Shown piece by piece: positions 1-8,688 of a stretch of 64,000 bases of DNA. The notes beneath the pieces were generated by a model that saw only the letters and a program-made list of their open reading frames with translations, was not told the DNA's origin and made no database searches. Source of the DNA: an uncultured Eggerthella sp. (lineage in GTDB: Bacteria; Actinomycetota; Coriobacteriia; Coriobacteriales; Eggerthellaceae); assembly GCA_958431815.1 (NCBI GenBank), contig CAUASB010000001.1:248001-312000 (forward strand), read 5' to 3'. Positions within the stretch are counted from its first letter, which is position 1; each line of letters opens with the position of its first letter. Made by a program: the position numbers and the translations under genes.

Positions 1-362
1 GCCTTGGCGATGTTCTCGTCTTCGGCATGTTCGCGGCACCAATCGATGCCGCCCAGAATATCGCGGCTGCCCAGCAGAAGCGCGCACAGCACGATTTCCT
101 TAACCGCATTGGCATTGGCGCCGGGCGTGTTGAACACCACAATGCCTTCGTCGGCGCAACGGTCGAGCGGAATGTTGTTCACGCCCGCACCGGCACGCGC
201 GATGGCGCGAAGGCCGGCAGGAAACTGCATATCATGCATGGCAGCGCTGCGAACAAGAATGCCCTCGGCTTCATCCAGTGAATCGGTAAGTGAATACGTC
301 TCAGGGTCGAGCAAATCGGTACCGTGGGCAGAAATGTTGTTCAAGCAATGAATGAGCCTCAT
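1..362 (-). CDS. serA: D-3-phosphoglycerate dehydrogenase-like, N-terminal part (runs off window)
   Basis: Only the first 120 residues are in the window. They begin MRLIHCLNN and contain ILVRSAAMHD, AIARAGAGVNNIPL and VVFNTPGANANAVKE, the pattern of the substrate domain of D-isomer 2-hydroxyacid dehydrogenases, closest to 3-phosphoglycerate dehydrogenase, the first step of serine synthesis from 3-phosphoglycerate. The start ATG is preceded by GGAGATCC at a suitable distance. The NAD-binding domain and any ACT domain lie outside the window, so another 2-hydroxyacid dehydrogenase of the same family cannot be excluded. Confidence 0.75.
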   Translation of the reverse strand, partial: MRLIHCLNNISAHGTDLLDPETYSLTDSLDEAEGILVRSAAMHDMQFPAGLRAIARAGAGVNNIPLDRCADEGIVVFNTPGANANAVKEIVLCALLLGSRDILGGIDWCREHAEDENIAK

Positions 363-420
363 ACAGGATCTCCTAACTACCATGCTTTCAGAACCAATAG
401 CAACGTTGCTAATGATAGTA

Positions 421-443
421 AAAAAGGCACCCCGTGGGGTGCC
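421..443 (-). terminator. Rho-independent terminator after tRNA-Leu
   Basis: On the minus strand GGCACCCC-ACG-GGGTGCC forms an 8-bp stem followed by a run of T. It directly follows the tRNA gene. Confidence 0.8.
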
Positions 444-454
444 TGATTCGTAAA

Positions 455-541
455 TGGTGCGGGTGAAAGGACTTGAACCTTCATGAGCCGAAGCTCATAC
501 GGACCTGAACCGTACGCGTCTGCCAATTCCGCCACACCCGC
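455..541 (-). tRNA. tRNA-Leu (anticodon CAG)
   Basis: Reading the minus strand gives acceptor GCGGGTG paired with CACCCGC, an A discriminator and an encoded CCA. The anticodon loop is TTCAGGT, so the anticodon is CAG. A long variable arm (TGAGCTTCGGCTCA) marks it as a class II tRNA, as expected for leucine. Confidence 0.95.
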
Positions 542-693
542 ATGTGCAGCTTTTTTGCAGGAGTTAATTTACCTTAATCGCCGCAGGCATGCAAGCATTA
601 ATTTACTTTCTCCGAAAATATTTTTGTGAACTGGGGTTATAGGCCGAAGTTGAATGGTCGTCGAACTGCAACAACGGCCCGCCGCAGCATATG

Positions 694-1539
694 CTACTCG
701 GGTTTTGCCTCTGATTGCCTGGGGGTTTCCTCGCTGCCATCAGCTTGATTCGGCTGATCGATATTTTCCGGGCTAGCTCCATCGTTGCCCGCCGGCCCAG
801 GCTCCCTGACATCTTCAGACAGCTCGGGTCCGTCAGCACCATCCTCGCCGCCGTGCACACCCGTATCGCCAGCCCCGCCATCGGCACGCGTGCCAGCGTC
901 CTCGGCGGCTGCTTCGCCCTCAGGGCTTGCCTCGGCTTGCTTTTGCTGTTCCCTTTGGCGACGCACCAGCTCAACCGCTTCTTGCAGCGCTTTCTCTTCC
1001 TCGATGCGTGCCACTTCCTTGGCGGACTTCACCGTCTTGGAAATCTCCAGAACCAGCAACACCACCAACGGCAGCAAGATGAACGGGAAGAACACCAGCG
1101 GGTTTGAAAGCAGCGACACCAGCGTACCCAATGCCGCCGAAACGAACACCACGCGCCCCACCACATTGGTGGCGGCCACGGGCTGCGCGTCTTCCACCGC
1201 GTTCGCATCGCCCTTGGTGCGGAACATCAGCTGTCCGTTTTCTTCGTACACACTGGTGATGCGGTGCGTGTTCAGCGCGCCTTCCATCGAAGATTCCGTG
1301 GCGCGGAACGTGATGATGTCGCCCACCTGCAAATCGGCAGGGCCGGTTTCCTCCGTCACAATGAACGAGTGCACCGGAATAGCCGGCTCCATGGAACCGG
1401 TAAGCGTGCGCATGAAGCTGTAGTTGCCCAAGCTGGGCACTTCACCGGCGGGCGTGAACACGGTGCGAAGCAGCACGATAAGCGCCAGGGCAATTATCAC
1501 TGCCGCCAGAACGTTCACAACGCGAAGCACGTATTTCAT
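694..1539 (-). CDS. SipW-type (Ser/His) signal peptidase I with long charged tail
   Basis: A membrane signal peptidase of the archaeal/ER/SipW class, 281 residues. There is a TM segment at about 7-27, the catalytic Ser in TGSMEP (Ser49), and His in NTHRI (His92) in place of the Lys of classical bacterial enzymes. An RTKGDAN box follows near residue 111, and a second TM at about 144-166. The last 110 residues are a low-complexity Glu/Ala/Gly cytoplasmic tail. Its start ATG overlaps the stop of the upstream coiled-coil gene by one base, so it is the last gene of the operon. SipW-class enzymes process TasA/camelysin-type matrix proteins, which matches the five candidate substrates encoded upstream. 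A similar second enzyme lies at 5334-6110. Confidence 0.85.
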   Translation of the reverse strand: MKYVLRVVNVLAAVIIALALIVLLRTVFTPAGEVPSLGNYSFMRTLTGSMEPAIPVHSFIVTEETGPADLQVGDIITFRATESSMEGALNTHRITSVYEENGQLMFRTKGDANAVEDAQPVAATNVVGRVVFVSAALGTLVSLLSNPLVFFPFILLPLVVLLVLEISKTVKSAKEVARIEEEKALQEAVELVRRQREQQKQAEASPEGEAAAEDAGTRADGGAGDTGVHGGEDGADGPELSEDVREPGPAGNDGASPENIDQPNQADGSEETPRQSEAKPE

Positions 1540-3506
1540 TATTCGCGGCTCCCGCCGTTGGAAGAGCCGCCCTGCCCCGTTTCACCGTCGTCGTCCGAAG
1601 CAGAAGAAGTATCCTGTCCGCGTAGCTTCGTAAGCAGGTAGCGCGAAAGGCTGTTGCCCTCGGCGCGCTTTTCAGCACGTGCACGGGCGGCCTCTGAATC
1701 CTGCAAGCTGCGCGAAAGCTCGTCGATACGCTGCTGCATTTCCTGCTTCATACGGGAAAGCTCGGCGTCGTGCTGTTCCTGCAGCGCCTTCACGGCATGG
1801 GCACGTTCGGTTACTGCAGCGTCTACCTGGCTTTGCAGCTCTGCACGTTCGGCTTCAGCGTTCTTGCGCGCTTCCTCAGCGCGTGTCTGCGCATCATCCA
1901 CGCGCTTCTTCGCATCGGCCTGGACAGCTTCCACCTTGGCAGCAGCATCGGCACGAGCCGCCTCAACATCGGCATCCGCCTTCTGACGTGCCTGTGCAAC
2001 CTGAGCATCGGCCTTTTCCGTTGCCGCCTTGATGCGTGCATCGGCATCGTTCTTGGCAGCCTGCACGGCCTCTTCCGCTTCTGCCTTGGCGGCGGAAACC
2101 GTTTCGGTGGCTTCATCCATGGCCGCTTGCACTTCGTTGGCCGTTTCGATCTTCATGCGCTCAACTTCTGTTGCCGCATCGGCGCGCGCCTTCGCCGCTT
2201 CCGCCTCGGCAGCGCGCTTGCCTTCTTCGACGTCGGCCAGGGAATCGCGCGCTTCCTCCAAATCGGATTCGGCAAGCTGGGCACGCTGGGTTAAGCCCTC
2301 TTCACGGGCCTTCGCTTCATCAAGCGCATCGGACAAGCTGTCGCGTTCGTCTTCCAACGCATGCGCCTGCACCTTCCAGGCCTTCAGCTGGCTTTCCAGT
2401 TCCTCGGTCTTCTTGCGCTCTTCCTCAAGCGCTGCCTCGGCATCAAGCTGAGCCTGCGTTACTTCCTCAACGAACACTTTGCGCACTTCCACATCGGGAA
2501 TGTCGCAGTTGTCCACGAACTCTTCCTTGATTTCCTTGATGAACTTCGGCTGCACTGGCTCGTGCTGTTGGCTGGCAAGCTCGGTGAGGTTGCGATCGTC
2601 GGAAATCAGGCTCTTGAACACTGTGTAGTTGTTGATGAGGTTGGTGTACATCTGCACCATGTACTCATCGTCGAAGGCCATGGCGGAATCCTTGACCTCG
2701 ATGTTGTAACCCACCTTGTCGTAGCGCTCCATGAACTGCCACAGCTGATAGCACTTGCGGTAGTTCGGATCTTTCATGATAAGGTTCGTGCGCTGAATGG
2801 GGCTGCGCACGGTGGCGCACCCCTGCATGATCTGGCAGAACGACGCGTTGCGCAGCGCCATAACCAAGCGGCGCACGCGGTCGATGCGCATGAAGGTATC
2901 GATGTTGTCGGCATCGTTTTCGGCAAAGCTCTGACGGTCCTTCACCGTCATTTCCACGTTGTACTCGATTTCCTCGTACGCATCGCCGATCTTGCTGTGC
3001 ATGGTGAAGCGGTTGCGGATCTCGTTGCCCGTAGACCAGAAGATGACGTCGGTGCGCTTATCAACGAACGTCAGCAAGCGCTGGATAAGGTGGTACACGA
3101 AGCGGTTCTCGTACAGGTCGTACGTTTCCGCCATGTTCACGTTCAAGATCTTGGTGGGGTGAATCTCGCCGTCGTCCGAGGGCGCCAAAAACTGCGTGTT
3201 CTGGCTTAGATGGCGCACGCTGTCAGCCGAAATCTTCTTCGCCAGCGAAATGGGCACCACTTCTTCTTCGGTGGTAATGAAGCGGCGGGGCTTTTCGATG
3301 ATGGTGTTGATGGCATCAAGCGAATCCTCGATTACCTTGATCCATTCCTCGTCCACCACTTTGACCAGCTCTTCGCGCTTCTGCTCAAGCGTGGTATCGG
3401 ACGCCTGCGCCATTTCGTACAGGTAGCGGAAGTAGCGGTCGTCCTCCTGGATGGGCTCCATCTGGGTGGAAAAGCTGTCGTACAAATCTTGGATAGTGTC
3501 TGACAT
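1539..3506 (-). CDS. DUF2357-like protein with long alanine/glutamate-rich coiled coil
   Basis: A 655-residue predicted cytoplasmic protein with no signal peptide. Residues 1-340 form a globular part with TYDLYENRFVYHL (about 128-140), which resembles the ENRFV signature of DUF2357, a domain usually partnered with McrB-like AAA+ ATPases. Residues 350-625 are one long Ala/Glu/Lys/Arg-rich coiled coil. A short Ser/Gly tail follows. DUF2357 proteins often carry a PD-(D/E)XK nuclease at the C terminus; I see none here, the coiled coil taking its place. The AAA+ gene ends upstream and the spacing is 59 bp, so the two are probably co-transcribed and may work as an ATPase-adaptor pair. The family assignment is from motif memory and is moderate. 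Confidence 0.6.
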   Translation of the reverse strand: MSDTIQDLYDSFSTQMEPIQEDDRYFRYLYEMAQASDTTLEQKREELVKVVDEEWIKVIEDSLDAINTIIEKPRRFITTEEEVVPISLAKKISADSVRHLSQNTQFLAPSDDGEIHPTKILNVNMAETYDLYENRFVYHLIQRLLTFVDKRTDVIFWSTGNEIRNRFTMHSKIGDAYEEIEYNVEMTVKDRQSFAENDADNIDTFMRIDRVRRLVMALRNASFCQIMQGCATVRSPIQRTNLIMKDPNYRKCYQLWQFMERYDKVGYNIEVKDSAMAFDDEYMVQMYTNLINNYTVFKSLISDDRNLTELASQQHEPVQPKFIKEIKEEFVDNCDIPDVEVRKVFVEEVTQAQLDAEAALEEERKKTEELESQLKAWKVQAHALEDERDSLSDALDEAKAREEGLTQRAQLAESDLEEARDSLADVEEGKRAAEAEAAKARADAATEVERMKIETANEVQAAMDEATETVSAAKAEAEEAVQAAKNDADARIKAATEKADAQVAQARQKADADVEAARADAAAKVEAVQADAKKRVDDAQTRAEEARKNAEAERAELQSQVDAAVTERAHAVKALQEQHDAELSRMKQEMQQRIDELSRSLQDSEAARARAEKRAEGNSLSRYLLTKLRGQDTSSASDDDGETGQGGSSNGGSRE

Positions 3507-3565
3507 TTAAGTACCCCACGGGTTATAAACGAGCCCGGGCGCCACACGTGCGCCCGGGCAATCTC

Positions 3566-5266
3566 TTAGTACATGTTCTGGATGCGCTGCAGGTACGAAA
3601 CGCTGTCGGGCAGGCCGCCTTCGCCGAAGGTCTTCTCGATGTAGTCGATAAGGCCCTGCATCTCGTCGCGCACGAAGCTCACGTTCATGGACTCGAACTT
3701 CTTCAGCACCTTACGGGCAATGATGTAGTCCATGCCGCCCAGTTCAGTGCCGCCGCACGCCACGTACACGGGAATGAAATCGTACATCTGCTTGATGATA
3801 CGGTTGCCAAACGCCAGGCGGAAACGCGTTTGCAGGTACTGGTCAAGCTTGTGCATCTTTTCCAGCATTTCCTCGGAAACCACGTGTTCCACCTTGGCCT
3901 TCTGGAACAGGTACTGCAGATGCTCGCTGGTAATGTGCACACGCTCATGCGGCGGGCACTCGAATGCGTCGGCGCGCTCGTTCAGCTCGATGGGGATGGC
4001 ACGGTCGTACACCTTGTCGGTAATGGTGAAGGTGGAGTCGTCGTTGTTGGCCGTGCCCACGAACCACAGGCTGTCGGGAATGTGGATCTTGCCGTCTTCC
4101 AGGCCCTTCGGGTCGCCCGCCCAGGCGGTGGGAACCAGCTCGAGCGTCCATTCGTCGTGGCTGGGCATTTCCAGCACCGAAAGGATCTCGGCGAAGTAGT
4201 ACTCGACGCGCGCCAGGTTCATCTCGTCCAGCACGATATAGCTGGGGTCTTCGCGCATGCCCGCCTCGTACACGGCGCGCAGGAACTCGGTTTCGTTGAA
4301 ACGCTTCGAGAACTCGTTGAAGTAGCCCAGAACCTCGGTACGGTCGCGGAACGAAGGCTGCACCGAAACGATGGTGGCCGGGTTGTCCACATAGCGGCTG
4401 AACGAATACGGCAGCGACGTTTTACCCGTACCGGAAATGCCTTCCAGAATCAGCAGCTTGCTGGCAGCCATGCCGGCAACGTAGCGACGCACGATTTCAG
4501 GTGTGTAGTACAGGCCCATTTCGCTGCAAGCGAAGTAGCGGTAGCCGTCCACGAACTGCTCCAGCGAAATTTCGTTGTCATATACGGGCGGCGTCCAATC
4601 GCGATACTTCAAGTCGACCAGCGAAAGCTTGGGGAAGCGGTTTGCCTGGGCAATTTCCTTCGCCTCGGCAAGCGTCTTGGCTTCCACCGTGGCCTTTGCC
4701 ATGGCAGCAGCGGCGCCTTCCACAGAATCGCCGTCGAGCGAAAGCTTGCCACCCGCCGCCGGCGCACCTGCCGCTGCGCCCGCCGTACCAGCAGCACCAC
4801 CTTCCGCAGCACCTTCGCCCGTTACGTTTCCAAGCGTGGGAATGGTGTCGTCAACCAGGGCAGATGCGCCCACATAGGGGATGCGCTTCGTGCCGCCCAT
4901 GGCATTCACCTTCAAGGCCAGCACCTTGTTCTTTTCGTCCATCAGGTCGAGCACCTGTTTGTTCAGGCGGCCGATTTCGCGGTAGAGCACCTTGTTGTCC
5001 GACTTGTCGGCCTTAAGCTCGTGATGCACCTTCCAGCGGCGCACGATGATCACAACAATGAGCACAGGAATGGCAATGAGCATGGCAAACAGCAGCACTG
5101 CGCCGATTTTGCCCACGATGTCGAACGTATTGAAGTACGTGATGAAGATGCTGAAATAATCGACCCAGCCGAATACCAGCAAATTCAGTATGGAAGCGAA
5201 CACGGCAACGATGTTGTACACAACCTTTGCCAAAAGCTCCCAGGCGAAGCTCAAGAATTCACTCAC
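3566..5266 (-). CDS. Membrane-anchored McrB/MoxR-like AAA+ ATPase
   Basis: 566 residues. Two hydrophobic segments (about 14-36 and 53-76) precede a basic stop-transfer RRWK and a coiled region. An Ala/Gly-rich linker spans about 150-195, and the AAA+ domain starts near 260. Visible ATPase motifs are GISGTGKTS (Walker A, 276-284), YIVLDEMNLARVEYYF (Walker B with DE at 347-348) and WFVGTANND (sensor 1). The DEMN-LARVE form is typical of McrB-type and dynein-related AAA+ proteins rather than of proteases. Translation probably starts at GTG behind GGAAGGGG. It sits between a SipW peptidase and a DUF2357-like protein, in a locus of surface proteins. Membrane anchoring makes a classical restriction role unlikely; assembly or export of the fibres is my inference. 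Confidence 0.75.
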   Translation of the reverse strand: MSEFLSFAWELLAKVVYNIVAVFASILNLLVFGWVDYFSIFITYFNTFDIVGKIGAVLLFAMLIAIPVLIVVIIVRRWKVHHELKADKSDNKVLYREIGRLNKQVLDLMDEKNKVLALKVNAMGGTKRIPYVGASALVDDTIPTLGNVTGEGAAEGGAAGTAGAAAGAPAAGGKLSLDGDSVEGAAAAMAKATVEAKTLAEAKEIAQANRFPKLSLVDLKYRDWTPPVYDNEISLEQFVDGYRYFACSEMGLYYTPEIVRRYVAGMAASKLLILEGISGTGKTSLPYSFSRYVDNPATIVSVQPSFRDRTEVLGYFNEFSKRFNETEFLRAVYEAGMREDPSYIVLDEMNLARVEYYFAEILSVLEMPSHDEWTLELVPTAWAGDPKGLEDGKIHIPDSLWFVGTANNDDSTFTITDKVYDRAIPIELNERADAFECPPHERVHITSEHLQYLFQKAKVEHVVSEEMLEKMHKLDQYLQTRFRLAFGNRIIKQMYDFIPVYVACGGTELGGMDYIIARKVLKKFESMNVSFVRDEMQGLIDYIEKTFGEGGLPDSVSYLQRIQNMY

Positions 5267-5333
5267 GGCTCACGCCCCTTCCTGCACAAACCTGCGCGCC
5301 TGGGCCATGCCCGACGCGCAGGAGATAGTTGGT

Positions 5334-6110
5334 TTATTTCTTGGAACCGTCTTCGTTCTTGCCTGCTTCGGCAGATGCCAGCGCAGCTTCCGCTTCGGCC
5401 TTCAGGCGCTTCGCCTCGGCCAAGGCGGCCTCCGCTTCGGCGCGGGCCGCTTCAGCCTGCGCTCGTTCATCGGCAGCGGCGGCTGCTTCGCCCTTGGCGG
5501 GCTTGCCCTGCTCGCCATCCACGATGGCTTCCGCGGCTTTCATGCGGTCCTCTTCGGCCATAGCACGCTTCAGGTTCATGCCCACGATTACCAAGTGGTA
5601 CACCTGGTAAATGAAGAACAGGAGCATCGGCAGCACGATGATAATCAGGAAGCCCCACGTGTTGGAAAGAACATCCATCACTTTGCCCAGATACGGGATC
5701 TTGAAGGCGTACTTGCCCACGATGTCGCCGTCGGCAATAACGTGCTGGTCGGCCAAGTCGTTGTTATCGCCCTTGGTGGTGTAGCTGTTCATGCCGTTTA
5801 CTTCGTTGATGGAAACAATGCGGTGCGTGTTCAGCGCATACTGATTGTCGATAATGGTATGGAACGTAACGATATCGCCCACCTGCAGCGTGGAAGGACC
5901 GCACTGCTGAATAATAATCAGATCGTTTTCGCCGAACGTAGGCTCCATGGATTCGGACTGAACCGTCAACGGCGTGAACCCGCCCAGGTTGGAAACGCTG
6001 CCATCGTCTTTCGTGGCAAGCGTGGTGAACGCGAACAACGCTGCAACCAGGATGATGATCCACATTACAACACTGATCACAATGGATGCAGCTTTTTTAA
6101 CCGTACTCAT
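5334..6110 (-). CDS. SipW-type (Ser/His) signal peptidase I, second copy
   Basis: 258 residues, built like the peptidase at 694-1539: N-terminal TM (about 8-31), catalytic Ser in SESMEP (Ser54), His in NTHRI (His96), a YTTKGDNN box near 112, and a C-terminal TM (about 151-176). The C-terminal 80 residues are an Ala/Glu/Lys-rich predicted coiled coil. It lies 35 bp downstream of a SipW-substrate-type gene and 67 bp upstream of the AAA+ gene. Two paralogues of this class in one operon suggest a division of labour between substrates, which the sequence does not prove. Confidence 0.85.
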   Translation of the reverse strand: MSTVKKAASIVISVVMWIIILVAALFAFTTLATKDDGSVSNLGGFTPLTVQSESMEPTFGENDLIIIQQCGPSTLQVGDIVTFHTIIDNQYALNTHRIVSINEVNGMNSYTTKGDNNDLADQHVIADGDIVGKYAFKIPYLGKVMDVLSNTWGFLIIIVLPMLLFFIYQVYHLVIVGMNLKRAMAEEDRMKAAEAIVDGEQGKPAKGEAAAAADERAQAEAARAEAEAALAEAKRLKAEAEAALASAEAGKNEDGSKK

Positions 6111-6145
6111 GACGCCCTTTCCTATGCGTTACGCGATATAGCTTG

Positions 6146-6928
6146 TTATTGAGATTCCTGTTGTTCGATGCCCTCAAAACGCATCGATACCGAATAATCG
6201 GCACCTTTTACCATATTAGTGCAATTTGGGTCGGTCCCCTCCAACCAGATGCGAACAATCACGGGTTTATCGGTGTCAGTGACCAGGCTAAACATGTTTG
6301 CAGCCTCGCTTGACCCCCCCCCTTGTACAAGCCCGAAGACAGTCGCCGAGCCCGCACTGCTTGCCGTGGCACCCATGTTGGGGTTGTACACCCAGGTTCG
6401 GTTGTCGCACGTGAAGCTCATGCGCATGGCCTGCGGCAACCCTTCCTTGTTGGAGGAAAACTGCGTTCCCGGTTCGTTGTTGCTGCCCGCTTCGCCCGTA
6501 AGGCGCACCGTCACATCATCGTGGCTGATGAAGTGCAGCGTGAATTCCAGATACGCACCCGTGGAAGCCTGCGCCGCCAAGCCGTCTTCGTAGGTGAAGT
6601 TCTGGTAGTCGGACGTGGTAACGGGCTGCAGCTTCGAAGTGTCGATGTTCACGCCCTTTTCGGATGCAATGCGCGCGGAAATCTGGTCGAAGCCCAACGT
6701 GCTTACGTACTGATCGAAGCTGTCGTGCGCGTCCAAGTCGAAGCGCAGGGCATTGCCCGCGTTGGCCGTCAGGGCAAGCGAGCGCGCCTTGGCATGGTCG
6801 GCGATGGAAAACCAGGCGAACGTTGCCATGGCAATGGCCACCAGGGCGAACAGCACCAGCAACACCGTGGTTGCCAGGCGATGCCGCAGGTCTTCGCGCT
6901 TATCGGGGTTTTGTGCGTTCTGAGCCAT
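6146..6928 (-). CDS. SipW-dependent TasA/camelysin-like secreted protein, paralogue 1
   Basis: 260 residues. A charged N terminus with RHRL is followed by a hydrophobic stretch ending in ATFAWF (35-40), the form seen in SipW-type signal segments. The mature part is predicted to be beta-rich, Ser/Thr/Asn-rich and acidic. Near the C terminus it carries IWLEGTDPNC, a version of the motif shared by all six surface proteins of this locus, here with only the second Cys. The start abuts the stop of the previous gene. No adhesin or enzyme domain is recognised. Role as a fibre or matrix subunit is inferred from the signal segment and the linked peptidases. Confidence 0.7.
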   Translation of the reverse strand: MAQNAQNPDKREDLRHRLATTVLLVLFALVAIAMATFAWFSIADHAKARSLALTANAGNALRFDLDAHDSFDQYVSTLGFDQISARIASEKGVNIDTSKLQPVTTSDYQNFTYEDGLAAQASTGAYLEFTLHFISHDDVTVRLTGEAGSNNEPGTQFSSNKEGLPQAMRMSFTCDNRTWVYNPNMGATASSAGSATVFGLVQGGGSSEAANMFSLVTDTDKPVIVRIWLEGTDPNCTNMVKGADYSVSMRFEGIEQQESQ

Positions 6929-7816
6929 TTACGCCCCCTGCCCATCCAGCACGGCAAACAGGTTCACGTGCAAGATGCCCGTGTCGTTGTACAGGTAGTC
7001 GGCGCTATCCGGGTCGGTGCCTTCGATGTAGTAGTACACGTCCAGGCGGTACGTGGTGCCCGAATCAAGCGAAAGCAGCGTGTTCTGCGGGCGCGTGGCG
7101 TTTTCGCCGCCTTGCATAACGTAGTTGTTGAAGTTCTGTGCGTTGTCGTTTGCGCAGGCCAGCGCCCCATTGCGCCACCCCAGCAGCATGCCGTTGGAAT
7201 AGCCGGCAAGCGAAGGTGCCGTTGCGGGGTGCTCGGCGCGATGCGTTCCCGGCGCATCGTCCAGCGTGAAGTAGCGGCTTTGCAGCACTTCGCCGTTGCG
7301 GGAAAGCTTCAGGCCCACGCGCGTGGCCTTCAGAAGTTCAGGGTCGGCGCCTTCGGGAGCCAGCGTGTCGCCCAAGTACAGGTTCACCGTACCCGATGCC
7401 TTTGCCGCGCCCGAGCCTACCAGGTTCGCGCGGATATCGATCCAGCCATGGTAGAAATGCTGCCCGTCTTCCGCCTGGGTGAAATGCACAGCGCGGCCGG
7501 AATCGTCGGTGCGGGTGCATTCGGCAAAGCCGTTCAAGTCGAACGTGGAAACCGGGTACAGGGTAAGCGGGTTGGGACTGTTGGATGAAAATGCCACATC
7601 GCCGTCTTGCGTCCAGCGGTTTGCCTGGGCATCGCCCAGTTCAACCACCAGCTTGCTTTCATCGCTGTGCACCGAAACGGAATTGGTGTTTACCGCGGCA
7701 TTGCTGGTGAACCAGGCGTACGTTGCCGCCACCAGCACCGCCACGATAACCAGGCACACCAGCACGGCCCCCGTTTGGGAAAGCCTTAACTTCGCTTTGG
7801 TTGCATTCGGTTCCAT
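6929..7816 (-). CDS. SipW-dependent TasA/camelysin-like secreted protein, paralogue 2
   Basis: 295 residues with a signal-anchor-like segment ending ATYAWF (31-36). The mature region contains NTNSVSVHSDESKLVVEL, a stretch of beta-prone sequence, and LYPVSTFDLNGF. The LYPVST element recurs in paralogues 3, 4 and 5 as LYPIST, LLNPVST and LYPVST. The C-terminal motif is YYIEGTDPDS, so both cysteines of the shared motif are lost in this copy. The stop is directly followed by the start of paralogue 1, indicating translational coupling in the operon. Confidence 0.7.
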   Translation of the reverse strand: MEPNATKAKLRLSQTGAVLVCLVIVAVLVAATYAWFTSNAAVNTNSVSVHSDESKLVVELGDAQANRWTQDGDVAFSSNSPNPLTLYPVSTFDLNGFAECTRTDDSGRAVHFTQAEDGQHFYHGWIDIRANLVGSGAAKASGTVNLYLGDTLAPEGADPELLKATRVGLKLSRNGEVLQSRYFTLDDAPGTHRAEHPATAPSLAGYSNGMLLGWRNGALACANDNAQNFNNYVMQGGENATRPQNTLLSLDSGTTYRLDVYYYIEGTDPDSADYLYNDTGILHVNLFAVLDGQGA

Positions 7817-7825
7817 GGCGCCTCC

Positions 7826-8680
7826 TTATGCCTTGGCGCCCGCAAAGGCAAACTGCAGGGTAAAGTTCTTCGACTGCGCTTCGGTGATGCAGTTGGCATC
7901 GCAGCCTTCCATGTACACGAAGTAGCGCACGCTGGCTACTTCGTTTGCACCCAAGGTGAACAAGGGCTGGGCACCCGAGCGCAGCACAGGGCTATTGCCC
8001 GAGCCGTCCATCGTGTGCGCGCCCATGGAAAGCGCCGGGTCGGCAACGTAGTTCCACGAACCCTGGCCGCCTACTACCACGTTGTTCTGCGCCGTGGTGC
8101 GCTTCGAAGCAGCCTGAGACGTGTTGCCCAAGTCGTCGCACGAGAAGATGAAGGTATGCGTGCCCGAAGCGCTCTGCACAATGAAGCCCACGCGCGCCGC
8201 CGCGAGCAACTGCGGGTCGGCGGAAACACTCATCTGGCTTAAGTACAGGTACACCGCCAACGGGGACGCCGCGCCCTTCAGGTAAAACGTGCCCGTAAGA
8301 GCGTAGTCGTTCAGCTGCGAAGTGCAATTGGCGTAATCGGTGGTGATGCCGCTGGCATTTTGGAACGTGGCGCGCCAGAAATTGGAAAGATCGGCCGTGG
8401 AAATGGGATACAGCGTTTTGTCGGTAGCGGAAAGCTGGCACGTGGTGTCGAACGGGCCGCCTTCGTTGGCGCTGATAAGCAGATCGTAGCCATCTTCGCT
8501 GACGGTATGGGCCACCGGCGTTACGTTGGTAAAACGCGAGCCCGAAAACCAGGCGAACGTTGCCGCACTGAGCACCAGCGCCAGCACCACCAGCCAAGCA
8601 GCGGCGCCCGCCATGCCGCGGCGGGCGGCAAGGATGCTGCGCAAGCGTTCGGAGCGTTGGTTGTCCTTCGATTCAGCCAT
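7826..8680 (-). CDS. SipW-dependent TasA/camelysin-like secreted protein, paralogue 3
   Basis: 284 residues. The hydrophobic segment ends with ATFAWF (40-45) after a basic N terminus, followed by the mature region with DLLISANEGGPF and LYPISTADLSNF. The C-terminal motif is VYMEGCDANC, with the full CX3C pair. Gaps to the neighbouring genes are under 10 bp, so it belongs to the same transcript as paralogues 1, 2 and 4. No known catalytic motif is seen. Confidence 0.7.
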   Translation of the reverse strand: MAESKDNQRSERLRSILAARRGMAGAAAWLVVLALVLSAATFAWFSGSRFTNVTPVAHTVSEDGYDLLISANEGGPFDTTCQLSATDKTLYPISTADLSNFWRATFQNASGITTDYANCTSQLNDYALTGTFYLKGAASPLAVYLYLSQMSVSADPQLLAAARVGFIVQSASGTHTFIFSCDDLGNTSQAASKRTTAQNNVVVGGQGSWNYVADPALSMGAHTMDGSGNSPVLRSGAQPLFTLGANEVASVRYFVYMEGCDANCITEAQSKNFTLQFAFAGAKA

Positions 8681-8688
8681 AGCGCCCC

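Noticed and set aside
2036..3209. Long plus-strand frames opposite the coiled-coil and AAA+ genes
   Set aside because: They are antisense shadows of GC-rich genes, lack ribosome binding sites, and their products are low-complexity without family motifs.
3548..5563. 671-codon plus-strand open frame opposite the AAA+ gene
   Set aside because: The minus strand has clear AAA+ motifs and operon context; the antisense product is His/Val-rich noise from codon bias.
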